64,000 bases of DNA from Isoetes taiwanensis (lineage: Eukaryota > Streptophyta > Lycopodiopsida > Isoetales > Isoetaceae). The stretch is taken from assembly GCA_021234155.1 (NCBI GenBank), contig JAJEKV010000201.1, forward strand, positions 1 through 64,000. The letters are read 5' to 3'. The notes beneath the pieces were generated by a model. That model was not told the DNA's origin and did not search any database. It saw only the letters and a list, made by a program, of their open reading frames with translations. Below, in pieces: positions 21,255 to 33,246 of this stretch (within the stretch, counting starts at the first letter, position 1; each line of letters starts with the position of its first letter). Both the position numbers and the translations under genes were made by a program.

Positions 21255-24126
21255 CGACTCACTCGATGTAGGATATGAGCTCAAATTTTGCACTTCCGGT
21301 TGTGGCGTTTTCAATCGAGAGGGAAGTCTTGCTAGGAGCAATAAGAAGAGGGAATCTTTATCAAATTCTTGGATCCCCTAAAGAAGTTGAGCATGCATAT
21401 CATGTTGGAGAAGTGCCAAATGTTCAAACATTGTGGCATTATCGGCTGGGACACATTTCATATGCTCGAGCACAATACTTAATGAGACAAGGTCTTGTTA
21501 ACATTGCTAGGGTTTCCGATAAACCATGCAATATCTGTTTACAATGCAAACTTACAAGAGGAAGTTTCCCAAAATTCACATCTCATCTTTGAAAAAAAAA
21601 GCTTGCCTGCTTTGCATCTGGAACCTCGTGGTCCAATCACTCCAGCCACAAGCTTCGGGATCAAGGTATTTTCTTGTGTTTCTAGATGATTTCTCTCGAA
21701 AAATATTCATTTATCTGCTCAAATATAAAAGTCAATGTTTTGAATATACGCATCTTCAAGCAAACGGTTGAGAAGGGAACCCTACTGCATATTGTGGCCT
21801 TGAGATCGACAATGGAGGGGAGTTTTGTTCCAAAGCTTTTGAGGCTTTTTGTGCAAAAAATGGTATAGAGCATCAACCCATGCGCTCCATACACTAGTGA
21901 ACAAAATGGCAAAGCGAGAGAGTTAATAGAACTCTCATAGAGATGGCAAGAACACTCCTAATTGGAATGAATGTACACGCACACCGGGGAAGCAATTACT
22001 ACATGCCGACATACACGATCAATCGAAGCTCCACATGCTAAGCTTCGGCTTCAAAGTGCCCGAAGAGGTATGGTCGGGGTAAGCCTCCTGTTTTGAAGCA
22101 TTTAAAAGTGTTCGGATGCAAGGCCTTTGTGAAGCTTAACATGTTCCTAAGCTCCACATCCAAGCGATGCACATGTTTATTAAATAACAACAATAATAGG
22201 AAAGCATCTGATTTATTGACTTGGAGACTAAGAAGTTAGTCATAAGTGCACATGCAACATTTAATCAGTATGAACACTTTGTTTCCGACCAAGCGAGAAT
22301 CATCGGCATCTACCTTCATGATCTTACAAGAAGCAGATGAAATGACACAACCAGCAATTGTTAAGAAGACAAGAGATCATGATGAGAATGATGAGAATCC
22401 TGCTGACAATCGCCATGATGACACTTCTGCTGACCAATCTGAGGTACACCCTGAGGTAAATGATGATTTCATTGAACACTCATATGTAGAAGAAGGGATG
22501 GATTATTTGAATCAAGAAAGGCCACCAAGAATCGAAAAAACCTCCACAATGGCTACAAGACTATGTCTTTTCTGTTTCTGACCACATTTTGGAGCCACAG
22601 ACATACCTTGAAGCTATTAAGAGCAGGCAGAGCGAGCAGTGGCTTGCAGCTATGGAAAGTGAGCTCAAATCCATCCATGAAGCTGGGACATGGACACTAG
22701 AAAACAGACCTGAAAACAGAGGAATCATTGGCTCAAAATGGGTATTTAAAATCAAATCTGATCATGATGGAACCATTGATGGGTTCAAGGCAAGATTAGT
22801 TGCCAAAGGATTCTCCGCAGTACATGGAGTTGATTTTGACGAACATTTGCTCCTCGTTGTCAAGCTCACATCTGTCCGGGACCATATTGGCACATGGATG
22901 TCAACAACATTATTTCATCCATCGGATGGATGTCACCAATGCTTTCTGCATGGAGAACTTGAAGAAGAATTGTACACGGATCAACAAGAAGGTTTTGAGC
23001 AAGGGAACAATCTAGTTTGGAGTTGCACAAAGCCATATATGGCCTCGAGCATCATCAAGGACTTGGTACTCCAAAGCTGAACCGGGTACTAATCATGATT
23101 GGTTTTCTTGCAAGCTCAAATGACATCTCCCATCTTTGTATTATGTTATGTGGATGATCTAATCATACCAAAGAGCGATAAAGGATGATTTGGAATTCCC
23201 CAAAGGTCCAGCTCCACCAACAATTGAAATGAAGGACTTAGGAGAGATTCATCATTTCTTAGGGATTCAAATCCATTATGATGAGAAAAGGGAAGCATGT
23301 TTTTGCACCAAGAAAAATACCTTGTAGAATTGTTGCATCGAATGAAAAATGATGATTGCAACAATGTGAATACACCACTTGAATTTGGAGTCAAGTTAGG
23401 TGCGGATGATGCACCATGTTCGACTAATCTTCTCCACTTTGAGACCGATCTGAACTACATTCAGGGACTCTTAATTTTGCAGCAATAGCCACAAGACCAG
23501 ACACATCACTTGCTCTTTCCAAGCTCGACCAATTCTCTAATAGCCCCGGACATAGCCATTGTTGTTCCTTGAAAAGGTGTCTGCGAGGTACATTGCGAGA
23601 ACAACGGGACTTGGGATCTCCTTTGATGCGGTTAAGCGACCCCAAATCACTTGGATACACGGATCTGGGTAGGTGGAGATGAGGATAGAAGATCAATTTC
23701 AGGTTATTTCTTTACCTTTGCGGGGGTTCAATATCCGGAGCAAATGCTAAGCAAAAATGCACCGCTTTCAGTCCACAACGAAGCGAAATTTTATTCAATT
23801 GCTCATGGATGCAATGAGGCAATTTGGTTCTGAGATTAGCCATTGAATTACGAATCCATAAGGACATTGGCATGGAAATACTGAGGTTGATAATCGATGC
23901 GCTATCAAGATATCTTATGATCTGCTTGAGCACAAGAAGATGAAGCACATTGACATCAAGTATCATTTTGTTAGTGTGACATCATGGGAACAGGGAGTTC
24001 TTAAAAGCAAGGTTTATTGTCCCACGAAAGAAATGGTAGCGGATGCATTAACCAAAGCCTTGGGAGGTACCAAATTTCAAAAATTTCTGGTTATGACAGG
24101 TTTGAAGACAAACACTTAAGGAGGGG

Positions 24127-24409
24127 TATTGGAATTAAGTGTTTATCCTAATGGTTGCCAAGTTTCTATTTTAGTTTGCTTGAATCATGCATGTTACTTA
24201 AGTTATGGAGAGCTCGGTTAGGAGCAATTGGAGGCATTACCTGCTCCTGTTGTTTTGGCTAAACTTAAGGTGTTCTCATGTATTTAAACTGAAATATTGA
24301 ATGAGAAAGATCACCGAGTTCACGCATCCCTGATCATTCCTATTCTAAGTGTTTTGTGTTCAGTTAGAAATATTGATATTTCTAGTTGATCTTGATCTTG
24401 ATTTTATCA
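24127..24409 (+). repeat. Copia B 3' LTR (283 bp)
   Basis: It follows the polypurine tract and ends TTTTATCA before the TGCTG target duplication (24410-24414). Confidence 0.93.
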
Positions 24410-24636
24410 TGCTGGATGTGACACAAAACAACCACGACAAACTGCAAAATAACAACACTAAAAGAATCGAGTAGAGTTTTTTTCACATTAAAAAAGATTC
24501 AAGATGGTCATGAGACAATATAGGATGAACATTGAATGAGTTACAACCCCACACTTATCGGAGGACAATTGATAATCACAAATCAAGACAATTTCTAGAA
24601 ATAAATAAAAAAAAAACAAAAAAAGGGAAAATAAAC

Positions 24637-24708
24637 TATCAGAGCTAAGTTTTGATCTTGGGACCTGTGGGTTATGGGCCCACCACGCTTCCGCTGCGCC
24701 ACTCTGAT
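24637..24708 (-). tRNA. tRNA-iMet (CAT), box B variant
   Basis: The T-loop reads ATCAAAA instead of ATCGAAA and the T-stem has a C:A mismatch, both within box B. It is probably weakly transcribed or dead. Its paralogue at 48369-48440 shares both changes. Confidence 0.7.
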
Positions 24709-25288
24709 CTTGATAACAATCATTGTATTGAACATCTTTTAGTTTGTTCAGATGCAACAGAATACCATGTTCTTGCCTCACGCAAGCCAATGCTGCCCTA
24801 GTGTCTACCAACTTCAATGCCCCTCTCAACTTCATTTAGAGAATGCACATAGATGTAGAAAAACTTTCTTGCATTATGCTTCATATAAAACGAATAAAAG
24901 CACTACAGCCACGAAAACTACCTCTGAAATCACTCCTATAATCAAATGCCTTTGGCAAGATTTGATTATCTACCACATTGCTAGAACAGAATTCAATAGA
25001 CATCTTGAATGTTCTCTAAAAAGGTATAGTAGAATAGAATCTAATAGAAATTTTAAATGTTCTCTAAGACGAATGCTGGATGTGACACAAAACAACCACG
25101 ACAAACTACAAAATAACAACATTAGAAGAATCGAGTAGAGTTTTTGTCACATTAAAAATTTTCAAGGTGGTCATGAGACAATATAGGATGCACATTGAAT
25201 GAATTACAACCCCACACTTATCGGAGGACAATTGATAATCACAAATCAAGACAGTTTCTAGAAAAAAAAAAAAAAAAGGAAAATAAAC

Positions 25289-25360
25289 TATCAGAGCCAA
25301 GTTTCGATCTTGGGACCTGTGGGTTATGGGCCCACCACGTTTCCACTGCGCCACTCTGAT
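25289..25360 (-). tRNA. tRNA-iMet (CAT), D-arm variant
   Basis: The D-stem has a C:A mismatch at its loop end and the D-loop has C to T; otherwise it is consensus. The same variant occurs at 49023-49094. Confidence 0.8.
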
Positions 25361-25525
25361 CTTGATAACAATCAATGTATTGAACATCTTTTAGTTTGTT
25401 CAGCAACAGAATACCAAGGTCTTGCCTCGCGCAAGCCAATGCTGCCCTAATGTCTACCAACTCCAATGCCCCTCTCAACTTCATTTAGAGAATGCACATA
25501 GATGTAGAAAAACTTTCTTGCATTA

Positions 25526-25980
25526 CTAGAAGACGCCGTATTGTTGAGGACCATATCTTGGAAATGAAAGTGGGATGAATACCTATGTGTATCAAATCTT
25601 TCTTTAGAAAATCCTAAGAGATAGTATCATAGGCACGCCTAAAATCTAACTTGGCCAGCATACACCCTTGCTGGAAAGCGATTCCGGTGGATAGCCTCAC
25701 TAGCAGCTATGTAATTGTCCAAAATATCGCACTCTGGGAGAAAACTTGATTGATAAGTGCTGATGTTATGATGGAGATGCATCAGAATCCTCGGAGACAA
25801 CACTTTGGCCCAGATCTTATAAGTAGTATTTGTTAAGCAGATAGGGCCCCAATCATTCAGGCTACTTGGATGCTGAGTTTGAGGGATCAAAGCAATGAAG
25901 CTGGAGGTGTAGGATGGGAATAAGAAGGTGGCTTCCCATATCTCTTTGATAAAATTCATGAAATCAAATGTGAAGGCTGC
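25526..25980 (-). pseudogene. Internal L1 reverse-transcriptase fragment
   Basis: On the minus strand the translation shows WGPICLTNTTYKI, STYQSSFLPECDILDNYIAA and KLDFRRAYDTIS, i.e. RT motifs of an L1 LINE different from the one at 1-5366. An in-frame stop follows AYDTIS. It has neither a LINE 3' end nor poly(A) and is joined abruptly to the tRNA unit at 25525/25526. It is probably a passenger in the minus-strand Helitron to its right; the CTAG at 25526-25529 followed on the minus strand by T would suit a Helitron end, but I see no hairpin there. It is duplicated at 49293-49750. Confidence 0.8.
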
Positions 25981-26387
25981 TAGGAGCTTTTATTAGGCAA
26001 ATGACTTGCATGTCGGAGGATCTTGAAGATGAATTTGGGTGACACAATATCACGGGGTAATATAATTCTTGAACTCAGGGGTTTGCTTGATCCTAGTAAG
26101 CTTGAGCTTCCTTGTGTTTGAGCTTGAGCTTGTGCCTGATTTTGGAACATAAATTTTGATGGCTCGCTGACGTACACGTTGAATTGGCCATAAATTGATT
26201 TATCTGGCTTTCCAGGTGTTGCATGGCAGAATTTGATGTCGCTTTTCGATTCATGCTGCAGCACATGAAAGAGGAGATGAACGGGGGATGTCCTTTGTCC
26301 TTCATCATTGTAGTGCAATAAGCTTTTGTAAAGATATTGAAACGAAAACAGGTAGGTTGGGCAGTTTATTTTTTGAGCCTCTTTCAT
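25980..26387 (-). CDS. Unrecognised fragment, possibly captured gene piece
   Basis: A 135-codon frame, repeated with few changes at 49747-50151. It has a short Gln/Ala repeat (QNQAQAQAQTQ) and no domain I recognise. The reading frame could be chance. It lies between the LINE fragment and a long polypyrimidine tract. Confidence 0.25.
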   Translation of the reverse strand: MKEAQKINCPTYLFSFQYLYKSLLHYNDEGQRTSPVHLLFHVLQHESKSDIKFCHATPGKPDKSIYGQFNVYVSEPSKFMFQNQAQAQAQTQGSSSLLGSSKPLSSRIILPRDIVSPKFIFKILRHASHLPNKSS

Positions 26388-26439
26388 TTTTTACTTTGGA
26401 AGATGACGTTATAGTGGTCGCGTTTTATGGCCACGTTTC

Positions 26440-27560
26440 CCTTTCCCTTTCCCTGATAGGCTTTTCCTCTTCCCTTTTCATCTATTCCTCGCCCTTCCTA
26501 TTTTTTCCTTTGTTTTTCTCTTTCCCTTTTTCCATGCTCTTTTTTCTTCTCTTTTTCCCTTTTTCCCACCTTTTTATGTGCCCCTTTTCCTCCTTTCTCC
26601 ACCCTCCTCTTTATCACGTGCTCTTTTCCCATTTCCCTCTCCCCTTTTCCTCGTGCCTTTTTTCTCTTTCTTTCTTCCTCGTTTCAATCCCTTTTCTTTT
26701 TTCCTTTCCCTTCCCTTTTCATCCTTTCCCCACAATTTCACTTTTTCCCGTGCCTTTTTTCCCTTTCCTTTCCTCATTCATTTTCGTTTTCGCTTTCCCT
26801 TACCCTTTTCTAATGCCTTTTTCCATTCGCTTTCTCTCCACCTTTTTTTATGTGTGCCTCTTTTCCTCCTTTCCCCACCCGCCTCCCCCTTTTTCCTCTT
26901 CCACTTTTCCCTTCTTTTTTCCTTTCCCTTTCTCTTTCCCTCTTCCCATGCGCTTTATTTGTCCCCTTCTTCCCACCCCTTTCCTGTTCACCTTTTGCCC
27001 CTCTCTTTTTCTCCTTTTCCCACTTTTCTTGGTGCCTTTTATCTTCCTTTTTTCTCCTGCCCTTTCCTTTTTTCAATGCTATTTTCTCCTTCCATGCTAT
27101 TTTCACCTTTTCTCCCTAACCTCTTCCTTCCTTTTTTTGATGCTCTCTTTTCGCTTCCTTTTTTCTCTTTCTTCACCCTTTCCCTCTTCCCCTTTTTCCC
27201 ATGCCCTTTCCCCAATCCATTTTCCCCATTTTCTCGTGCCCTTTTTCTAGGTTCCTTTTTCTCCTTTCCATCTCCATCTCCCTTTTTCATTTTTCCTTTC
27301 CCTTTCCCTTTTCCTATGCGCTTTATTCGTCCCCTTCTTCCCACCCTTTTCCCTTACCTTTTTTTTGCCTTTTCCCACCCTTTTCTTCTTTCTCTTTTAC
27401 CTGTTGCTCTTTTTCCCTTCTCTTTTTTCTATTCTTTTTTTTTTCATTTTTTCTTTCCCTTTTTCCCTTTCCTTGCCCTTTTCCTCTTTCCCTTTTCTCC
27501 ATGCATTTTTTCCCTACCCTTTTCCCTTTTACTCGTGCCTTTCCTCCCCTTTCCTTTTCT
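26440..27560 (-). repeat. Polypyrimidine tract (purine-rich on Helitron strand)
   Basis: About 1.1 kb of nearly pure C and T on the plus strand, with scattered CATG, CGTG or CACG interruptions. It is a degenerate tandem array built on TTTTCCCTTTTCC-like words. Long frames through it encode only Phe/Pro/Ser/Leu repeats and are not genes. The left half is duplicated at 50190-50745. Confidence 0.85.
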
Positions 27561-27692
27561 TTTCCCCTTAAGAGATTAAATCATGAGCAATCATAGTAGT
27601 GGGAAGTCGTGTGATAAATCTTGGCCTTCAGATTCAATCAGATGATCTCAGCCATTCAAATTAGGGCTTGATCCATCCAATACGGTATAACA
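26440..27692 (-). mobile_element. 5' part of a minus-strand Helitron, truncated
   Basis: Reading leftwards on the minus strand from 27692 there is TGTTATACCGTA, then a conserved leader (CCCTAATTTGAATGG..., ...GAGATCATCTGATTG) shared with the Helitrons at 35631 and 55320, then the purine-rich tract. No 3' hairpin end is found. It is joined head to head with the plus-strand copy starting at 27693/29521. Confidence 0.7.
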
Positions 27693-27705
27693 TCTTATAT
27701 TATAA

Positions 27706-29520
27706 CTAGTAATGGTACCCAGCCTTGCTGGGCATAAATTAGGAACCTTTAATTTCTTTCTTTTTTTATTCTCCCCTTTTTTTTCTAACCCCCTTCTCCC
27801 TCCCTTTGCCTTCCCTTTTCCCTTCCCCTTTTTTTCTTTCTCTTTTTCCTTATCAGCTTTTTCCCTTCCTTTTTATCTTTCCCCACTCTTCCCATTTTTC
27901 CACTACTCTTTTTCCCTTTCCTTTTCCCCTTCCTCTTCCTTTTCCTTTTCTCTTTCCCGTTTCTCATGCATTTTTTTCGTTCTCTTTTGCTTACCTTTTC
28001 ATGTGCCCTTTTCTTTCTTTCCCCACCCTCTTCCTCTTGATCACGTGCCCTTTTCCCCATCTCTTTTCCCATTTCTCTCTCCCATTTTCCTCATGCTCTT
28101 TTTGCTTTCCCTTCTCCTTTTTCCGCTTCCCTTTTCCTTTCAACTTTCCATTCCCTTTTCATACTTTGCTTTGCGCTGTTCCCTTTTTCCCTTTCCTTTC
28201 TCTTTCCCCTTCCTTTACATTTTCCCATTCCCTTTCCCTTTTCATATGCCTCTTTCCATTCCCTTTTCTCAACCTTTTTTATGTACCCTTTTTCCTTCTT
28301 TCCCCATCCTCTTCCCCTTTCCACTTTCTCCTTTCTTGTTTCTTTTTTATTTTCCCTTTCCCATACTCTTTTTCCCTTTCTTTTTTCTATTTCCTCACCC
28401 TTTCCCTCTTCCCTTTTTTCTCGTGCCCTTTTCTCCTTCCTCTTTTCCTCTTTTCCTATTCCTTGCTCCCTTTCCCCCACCCTTTTCCTCCTTTTTCCAT
28501 CCTTTTCCTCTTCCTTTTTCTCGATGCTCTTTTTGCTTCCTTTTTTCTCTTTCTTCACCCTTTCTCTCTTCCCTTTTTTTCTTTTTTCTCTTTTTCTCGT
28601 TCCATTTTCCCAAGTTCTCTTTTTCCCTTTTCCCCCTCTCTTTTCCTTTTTACTTTTCTTTTTCCCATCGACTTTGCAACCTTTTCTTATTTTCCCTTAC
28701 CTTTTTCTCCTTTTGTCACCCTTACTTCTTACCCTTCTCGCGGTGCCCTTTTTCCTTTCCCTTCTCCCCTCGCCTATTCTATTCCTTTTTCTATTTCCTT
28801 TTATCTTTCCCTTTTTCCTTTTCTCCTTCTCTTTCCTTTTTCCTCTTACCTTTCTTTTATTCCTTTTCCTTTTTCGCTTTTCCCTTTCATCGTTTTTCCT
28901 TTTCCCTTCCCCTTTTCCTTTTCCCTTTTCCCTTTTCCCTTCCCCTTTTCCTTTTCCCTTTTCCCTTTTCCCTTTCATCGTTTTTCCTTCTCCCTTCCCC
29001 TTTCCCTTTTCCCTTTTCCCTTTCATCGTTTTTCCTTTTCCTTCCCTTTTCCCTTTTCCCTTTTCCCTTTTCCCTTTTCCCTTTCATCGTTTTCCCTTTT
29101 CGCTTTTCCCTTTTCCCTTTCATCGTTTTTCCTTTTCCCTTCCCCTTTTCCCTTTCATCGTTTTTCCTTTTACCTTTTCCTTTCCCTTTTTTTTTTTTTC
29201 ATCGTTTTCCTTTTCCCTTCCCTTTTCCTTTTCCCTTTTCCTTTCATCGTTTTCCTTTTCCCTTCCCCTTTTCCCTTTCCCTTTTCCTTTTCCTTTTCCT
29301 TTTCCTTTTCCTTTTCCTTTTCCTTTTCCTTTTCCTTTTCCCTTTCCCTTTTCCCTTTTCCCTTTCCCTTTTCCTTTTCCCTTTCATATTGAAGCCATAG
29401 TCAAGATGAAATTTTAGTTGAAGACACGCACACATCATCTCCACCATTGGTCAATCAAATCCTCGACCGTCCGATTTAGGGCTCCATTGAAGACATACGC
29501 TATAACATTATAATATAAGA
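27706..29520 (-). mobile_element. Complete non-autonomous Helitron, minus strand (1815 bp)
   Basis: On the minus strand it starts TCTTATATTATAATGTT at 29520, preceded by A. It ends with a TGCCCAGC-AAG-GCTGGGTA hairpin, CCATTA and CTAG at 27706, followed by T. It sits between A27705 and T29521, the TA-free A|T target typical of Helitrons, inside another copy's 5' end. The interior is polypyrimidine on the plus strand, including a clean TTTTCC microsatellite at about 29282-29346. It has no Rep/helicase genes. Confidence 0.88.
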
Positions 29521-29639
29521 TGTTATAGCGTAAGTATGTCATGAATGAAAGCCTAATTTAGATGGTTGAGATCATCCGATTGCATTCGGAGGTCGAGATT
29601 TATCGCACGACTTCCCTCCACCATGCCATGCTCAAATGT

Positions 29640-30430
29640 CTGAAGAGGAAAGGGAAAAGAAAAAAGGAGGAGAAAATGGCAAAGTGAAAGGCAAAAAGGC
29701 ACGGGTAAAAGGGAAAGAAAGAAAGGAAAAAAGGAAAGCGAAAAGAGCACGAAAAAGGGAAAGGAAAATAAAGAAAAAAAGGACACTATGAAAAGGAGAA
29801 GATGGAAAGGATGAGGATAGGAAAAAGGAAGTTGAAAAGGGATGAGAAAAAGGGTAGAAAAAGGGAAGGGGAAAAGGAAAAGGAAAGAAAAAGGAAAGGG
29901 AAAGGAAAAAAAAAAGAAAGGGGGGGAGGAGGAGGAGTGAGAAGGAACACCTTGGAAAGGGGAAGAGTAAAAAAAGGGGAAAGGAGGAAAAGGGAGGAGA
30001 TAAAGGCAAAGTGAAGGCAAAAAACACCGATAAAAGGAAAAGGAAATAGAAAATAACACAAAAAAGAGAAAGGAAAAATGTAAGTTTAAAAATAAAGGAA
30101 AAAAATGACACTATGAAAAGGAGAAGAGGGAAAAAGTGAGGACAGGAGTAAAAGGGAAGGGAAAAAAGGGGATGAGGAAAAGGGTAGAGAGAAGGGAAGG
30201 GAAAAGGGAAAAGAAAAGGAAAATGGAAATGGAAAAAAAAAAGAGGAGGAGGGGAGGAGGAGGAAAAGGACAGTGGGAAAGGGGGAGAGAAAAAAGGTGG
30301 GAAAAGGAGAAAAAAGGAAGGGAAAAAGGACACGAAAAAAAAGGAAAGAGAAAAATGGAGGAGAGAAGGGATGGAAAGGGTAAAAGGAAAAAGCGAGGGG
30401 AGGGGCAAAAGGGAAAAAGGGCATGGGGAA
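29640..30430 (+). repeat. Polypurine tract
   Basis: About 0.8 kb of A and G with rare CATG/CACG/CACT breaks, belonging to the plus-strand Helitron. The minus-strand frames are Phe/Pro/Ser low complexity and not coding. Confidence 0.85.
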
Positions 30431-30454
30431 AAGAGGAAGAGAAAAGAAGGAGAG

Positions 30455-32102
30455 AAGATGTTAGGGTTTCGAGGCTAGAGGCTAGGGCGGCGAAAATGCG
30501 TCACCATCCTGGAGAGTCTTTCCTTGCATTTAAATTTCTTTGAATAGTAGCCAGTGAAAACCCCGCTAACGGCTTCTTCATTGAAAGGTTTTTGCGATTT
30601 TCGATGGTGGAATAGCGGCTTCAAGTTTTGTAGCAGAGGCATCTTGGGTGTTCGCCTAAACTCCTGGAGATACCTGTCCAGCACAAGACCTGAGGTCAGA
30701 AAGCCTTCTTGCTTGTTCTTCTGTGATCAAACCAGCTTATGGAGTCGCCACTCTGCATCAATCTTTCTTGCTCGATTGGTGCTGCTGGAGTTATCTCAAC
30801 GGGGGGTTTTATGGTACGATTTACATCCTTCCCTTTTGTGGGCTGCTTGGCTAGTTCTTTCATTAGATTCAGGTCAGGATAGAAAGGCTGCACTCACTGC
30901 AGGCAAGGAAAATTTATTGCACTCACTGCAATTTGGGGGCTTTGTGGTATTTTGGTCTAGCTCCTATCTTGGAGAGGTGTTCATGCCGTAGCAACCAGTT
31001 GAGTTTTCTTCAGTTTATTAACATGAAAAGGAAATGCTTCTTTCTTAGCTGACATGTTAAGGCATCGGGATTAGTTGGAGCAGGCATCGAACTTGAGCTG
31101 TGTGGTCTTTCTACCGTTGTTTGCTGAGGTATTGGCCAGAACTTGGGGTATGGCACACTTCTTCTTAATGCCGGGATGGTCATTGAGAGATTGGTGCTCA
31201 GGACTTATTCAGCCGGCATCTTAGGCACTTTTATCTTGCAATGATTTTCTGAGGCTGAGCAGACTTGTGTTGTATTTAGCATCTTGGTTCTTGTAATGTT
31301 CCTTTGTATGAAACTTTCCGGTGGATGCTCAAGGTGTGCAAAGTCACTTACAAGAAACAGATTGCCTTAGCTTGGGTATTGGTGATGTCTTGGAATGCGA
31401 TGGCTGAGTGTGGCTACATTGCTACGCTTGGTGTTGACTAATGTGATTCTCAATGCCCTAATACGATATCTTGGAAAGAGTTTTGCTTTTCATGTTGGCT
31501 CACTTCTATCCCAAATGAAGAAGGGTGCGGTTCACGGGGATCTTGATATTATGAAAGAAAGTCATACTTAAGAGAAAAATCCGAGAGGCATTTGGATCGG
31601 GAGGACCAAATGCATTCATTCTTTATACATCGGTTCTGGCTGGTTGGGTGAGTATAATGATGATGATGCCCAAGTGGGTGACTAAAAGTAGAGGCAGAAG
31701 TAGTAGACCACCCTTTGGGGAGGCCTCTAGAAGACATTGGCATTTGGAGAAGATGGTGAGACAACTTATCTCCTAGTACAGCAGGAAACGAGTAAGCAGC
31801 CTCCTTGTAGTATCCTTATGCAGATGTGAAGTTTGGGGCCCTGGTTAACGCAGTGGCGGGAAGACACCCCTTTACTCTACTTTTGTCTACCAGTATCTTC
31901 GGGTGGGTTTTCAGGTGGCAGCATCTTCATGCATCATGGGATATTTTCTTTTGATGAACTTCTGGAATAGTATTGTTTTCTACCTCCACACTTGGGTTTT
32001 TTGAGCACCCGTGTTGACACGTTTAGGCCATCTGGCTATTTTGGAGCCTTAAATAAATGTATTTACTACATACTATTAATAAAAATAAAAATATCTTGCC
32101 TT

Positions 32103-32139
<37 letters not shown>
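30455..32139 (+). mobile_element. Non-autonomous LINE-like retroposon, copy 1
   Basis: It starts near AGGGTTTCGAGGCTAG and ends TAAAAATATCTTGCCTTC plus a poly(A) of about 35. GGAAGAGAAA is present on both sides (30435-30444 and 32140-32149), an imperfect target duplication within the purine tract. It is homologous along its length to 56844-58544. No RT, endonuclease or convincing long frame is seen, so it was presumably mobilised by a LINE in trans. Confidence 0.75.
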
Positions 32140-32141
<2 letters not shown>

Positions 32142-33246
32142 AAGAGAAAGGAGGGAGGAAAGGGGAAAGGGAAAAAGAAAAGAACAAATGAGGGAGGAAA
32201 GGGAAAGAAAAAGACTACGAGAAAAAGGGAAGAGGGAAAGGGTGGGCAAAGGGAATGAATAAATGGCACTGTAAAAAGGGGAAGAGAAATAAAGGGAAGG
32301 GAAAAAAAGACATGAGAAAAAGAAAGGGAAAAAAGAAATAAAAAGGAGGCGGAAGAGAGAAAAATGGAAGGGAAAAAAGGGCACGAAAAAAAGTGGAATA
32401 GAGAAAGGGCTCGGAGGGGAAAAGGGAAGGGAAAAAAGGCCATTGGTAAAGGGGAGGGGGAAAAAGGGGCCTTGAAGGGGATGGAATGGGAGAAAAAGGA
32501 AAATAAAATAAGGTAAAATGAAAAAAAGGAATGTGAAAAGGGGAGGGGATAGAAAAAGGAAAAAGCAAGGAGGTTGAAAATGGAAAAGGCAAACGTGAAA
32601 AAAGTGGAAGCAAATGGAAAAAGGCAAAAGGGAAAACCCCCGGAGGTAAAATGGAAAAATAGAAAGGGAGGTGAATAAAAAGGAAGAGCAAAATAGAAAA
32701 AGAAAAAGAGAGAAGGAAAAAAAGGAAAAAGGAGGGGGGGAGGAAAAAGGTGAAGAAAGGGGAAAAGAGGAGCGAAAAAAAAGAGCATGAAAAAATAGAA
32801 GAAAAAGGGACATGGCAAAAAAGGGAAGACGGAAAGGGTGAGGAAAGGGGAAAACCGAAGGAAAAATGGACATGGAAAAAGGGAAAGGGAAAGAGGGAAA
32901 AGAAAAAAGGAGGGAGGGAAAGGAAGGGAAAAGGGCATTAGAAAAAAAGGAAGACTGAAGGGCTGGGCAAAAGAGGAAAAGGGAAGGGAAAAAGGGGAAA
33001 AAAGAAAAGGTGGGGAGAAGGAAAGGGAAAAGGGAAAGGAAAGGGGAAAGCAGAAAGGAAAACTTAGAAAGAAGGGCACGAGGAAAAGGGGAAGAGGGAA
33101 ATGGGAAAAGAGAGGGGGGAAAGGGCACAAGGAAAGGGAAAAAGGGCAACCACAAATTGGAAAAAAGGGAAGGGAAAAATAGAAAAGGAAAAATGGGGAA
33201 GCAAAAACAAAAAAGAGAAAAAGAGGAAATGGAATAATGGAAAAAG
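32140..33246 (+). repeat. Polypurine tract
   Basis: It continues the Helitron purine tract beyond the retroposon: degenerate AAAAGGGAAGAGGGAAAGGG words with GGGCATG/GGGCACG breaks. The junction to the tRNA unit lies near 33250. Confidence 0.85.

Larger units (their letters stand above)
19679..24409 (+). mobile_element. Ty1/Copia element B, broken interior, near-identical LTRs
   Basis: It is complete at both ends: 5' LTR 19679-19961, primer-binding site directly after, gag with a CCHC knuckle (CYRCQKIGHLARDC) and a protease motif (DSGATSH) in 20034-21254, integrase region about 21275-21900, reverse transcriptase and RNase H pieces about 22589-24060, a polypurine tract (AGGAGGGG, 24119-24126), and 3' LTR 24127-24409. 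TGCTG flanks it on both sides. The paralogous unit at about 48140 has an uninterrupted GGATGCTGGATG, i.e. the empty site. The gag-protease part looks open, but the pol part is broken many times. LTRs that differ at about one base mean a very recent insertion, so it was probably moved in trans as an already defective copy. Confidence 0.93.
24410..25525 (-). repeat. tRNA-iMet tandem array, island 3
   Basis: One and a half units with two tRNA loci. It continues the unit split by Copia B and stops at TTGCATTA (25525), where LINE-derived sequence is joined. It is paralogous to about 48143-49292. Confidence 0.92.

Noticed and set aside
24637-24708. Elongator tRNA-Met
   Set aside because: A1:U72 and the A-rich T-loop are initiator traits; the copy is a decayed initiator.
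25526-25529. CTAG at the LINE-fragment junction as a Helitron 3' end
   Set aside because: CTAG followed by T on the minus strand fits, but no hairpin lies beside it and the sequence continues LINE coding; left as unproven.
26288-29417. Very long frames of Phe, Pro, Ser and Leu (up to 562 codons)
   Set aside because: They are products of polypyrimidine composition; all frames of the strand are open and there is no domain.
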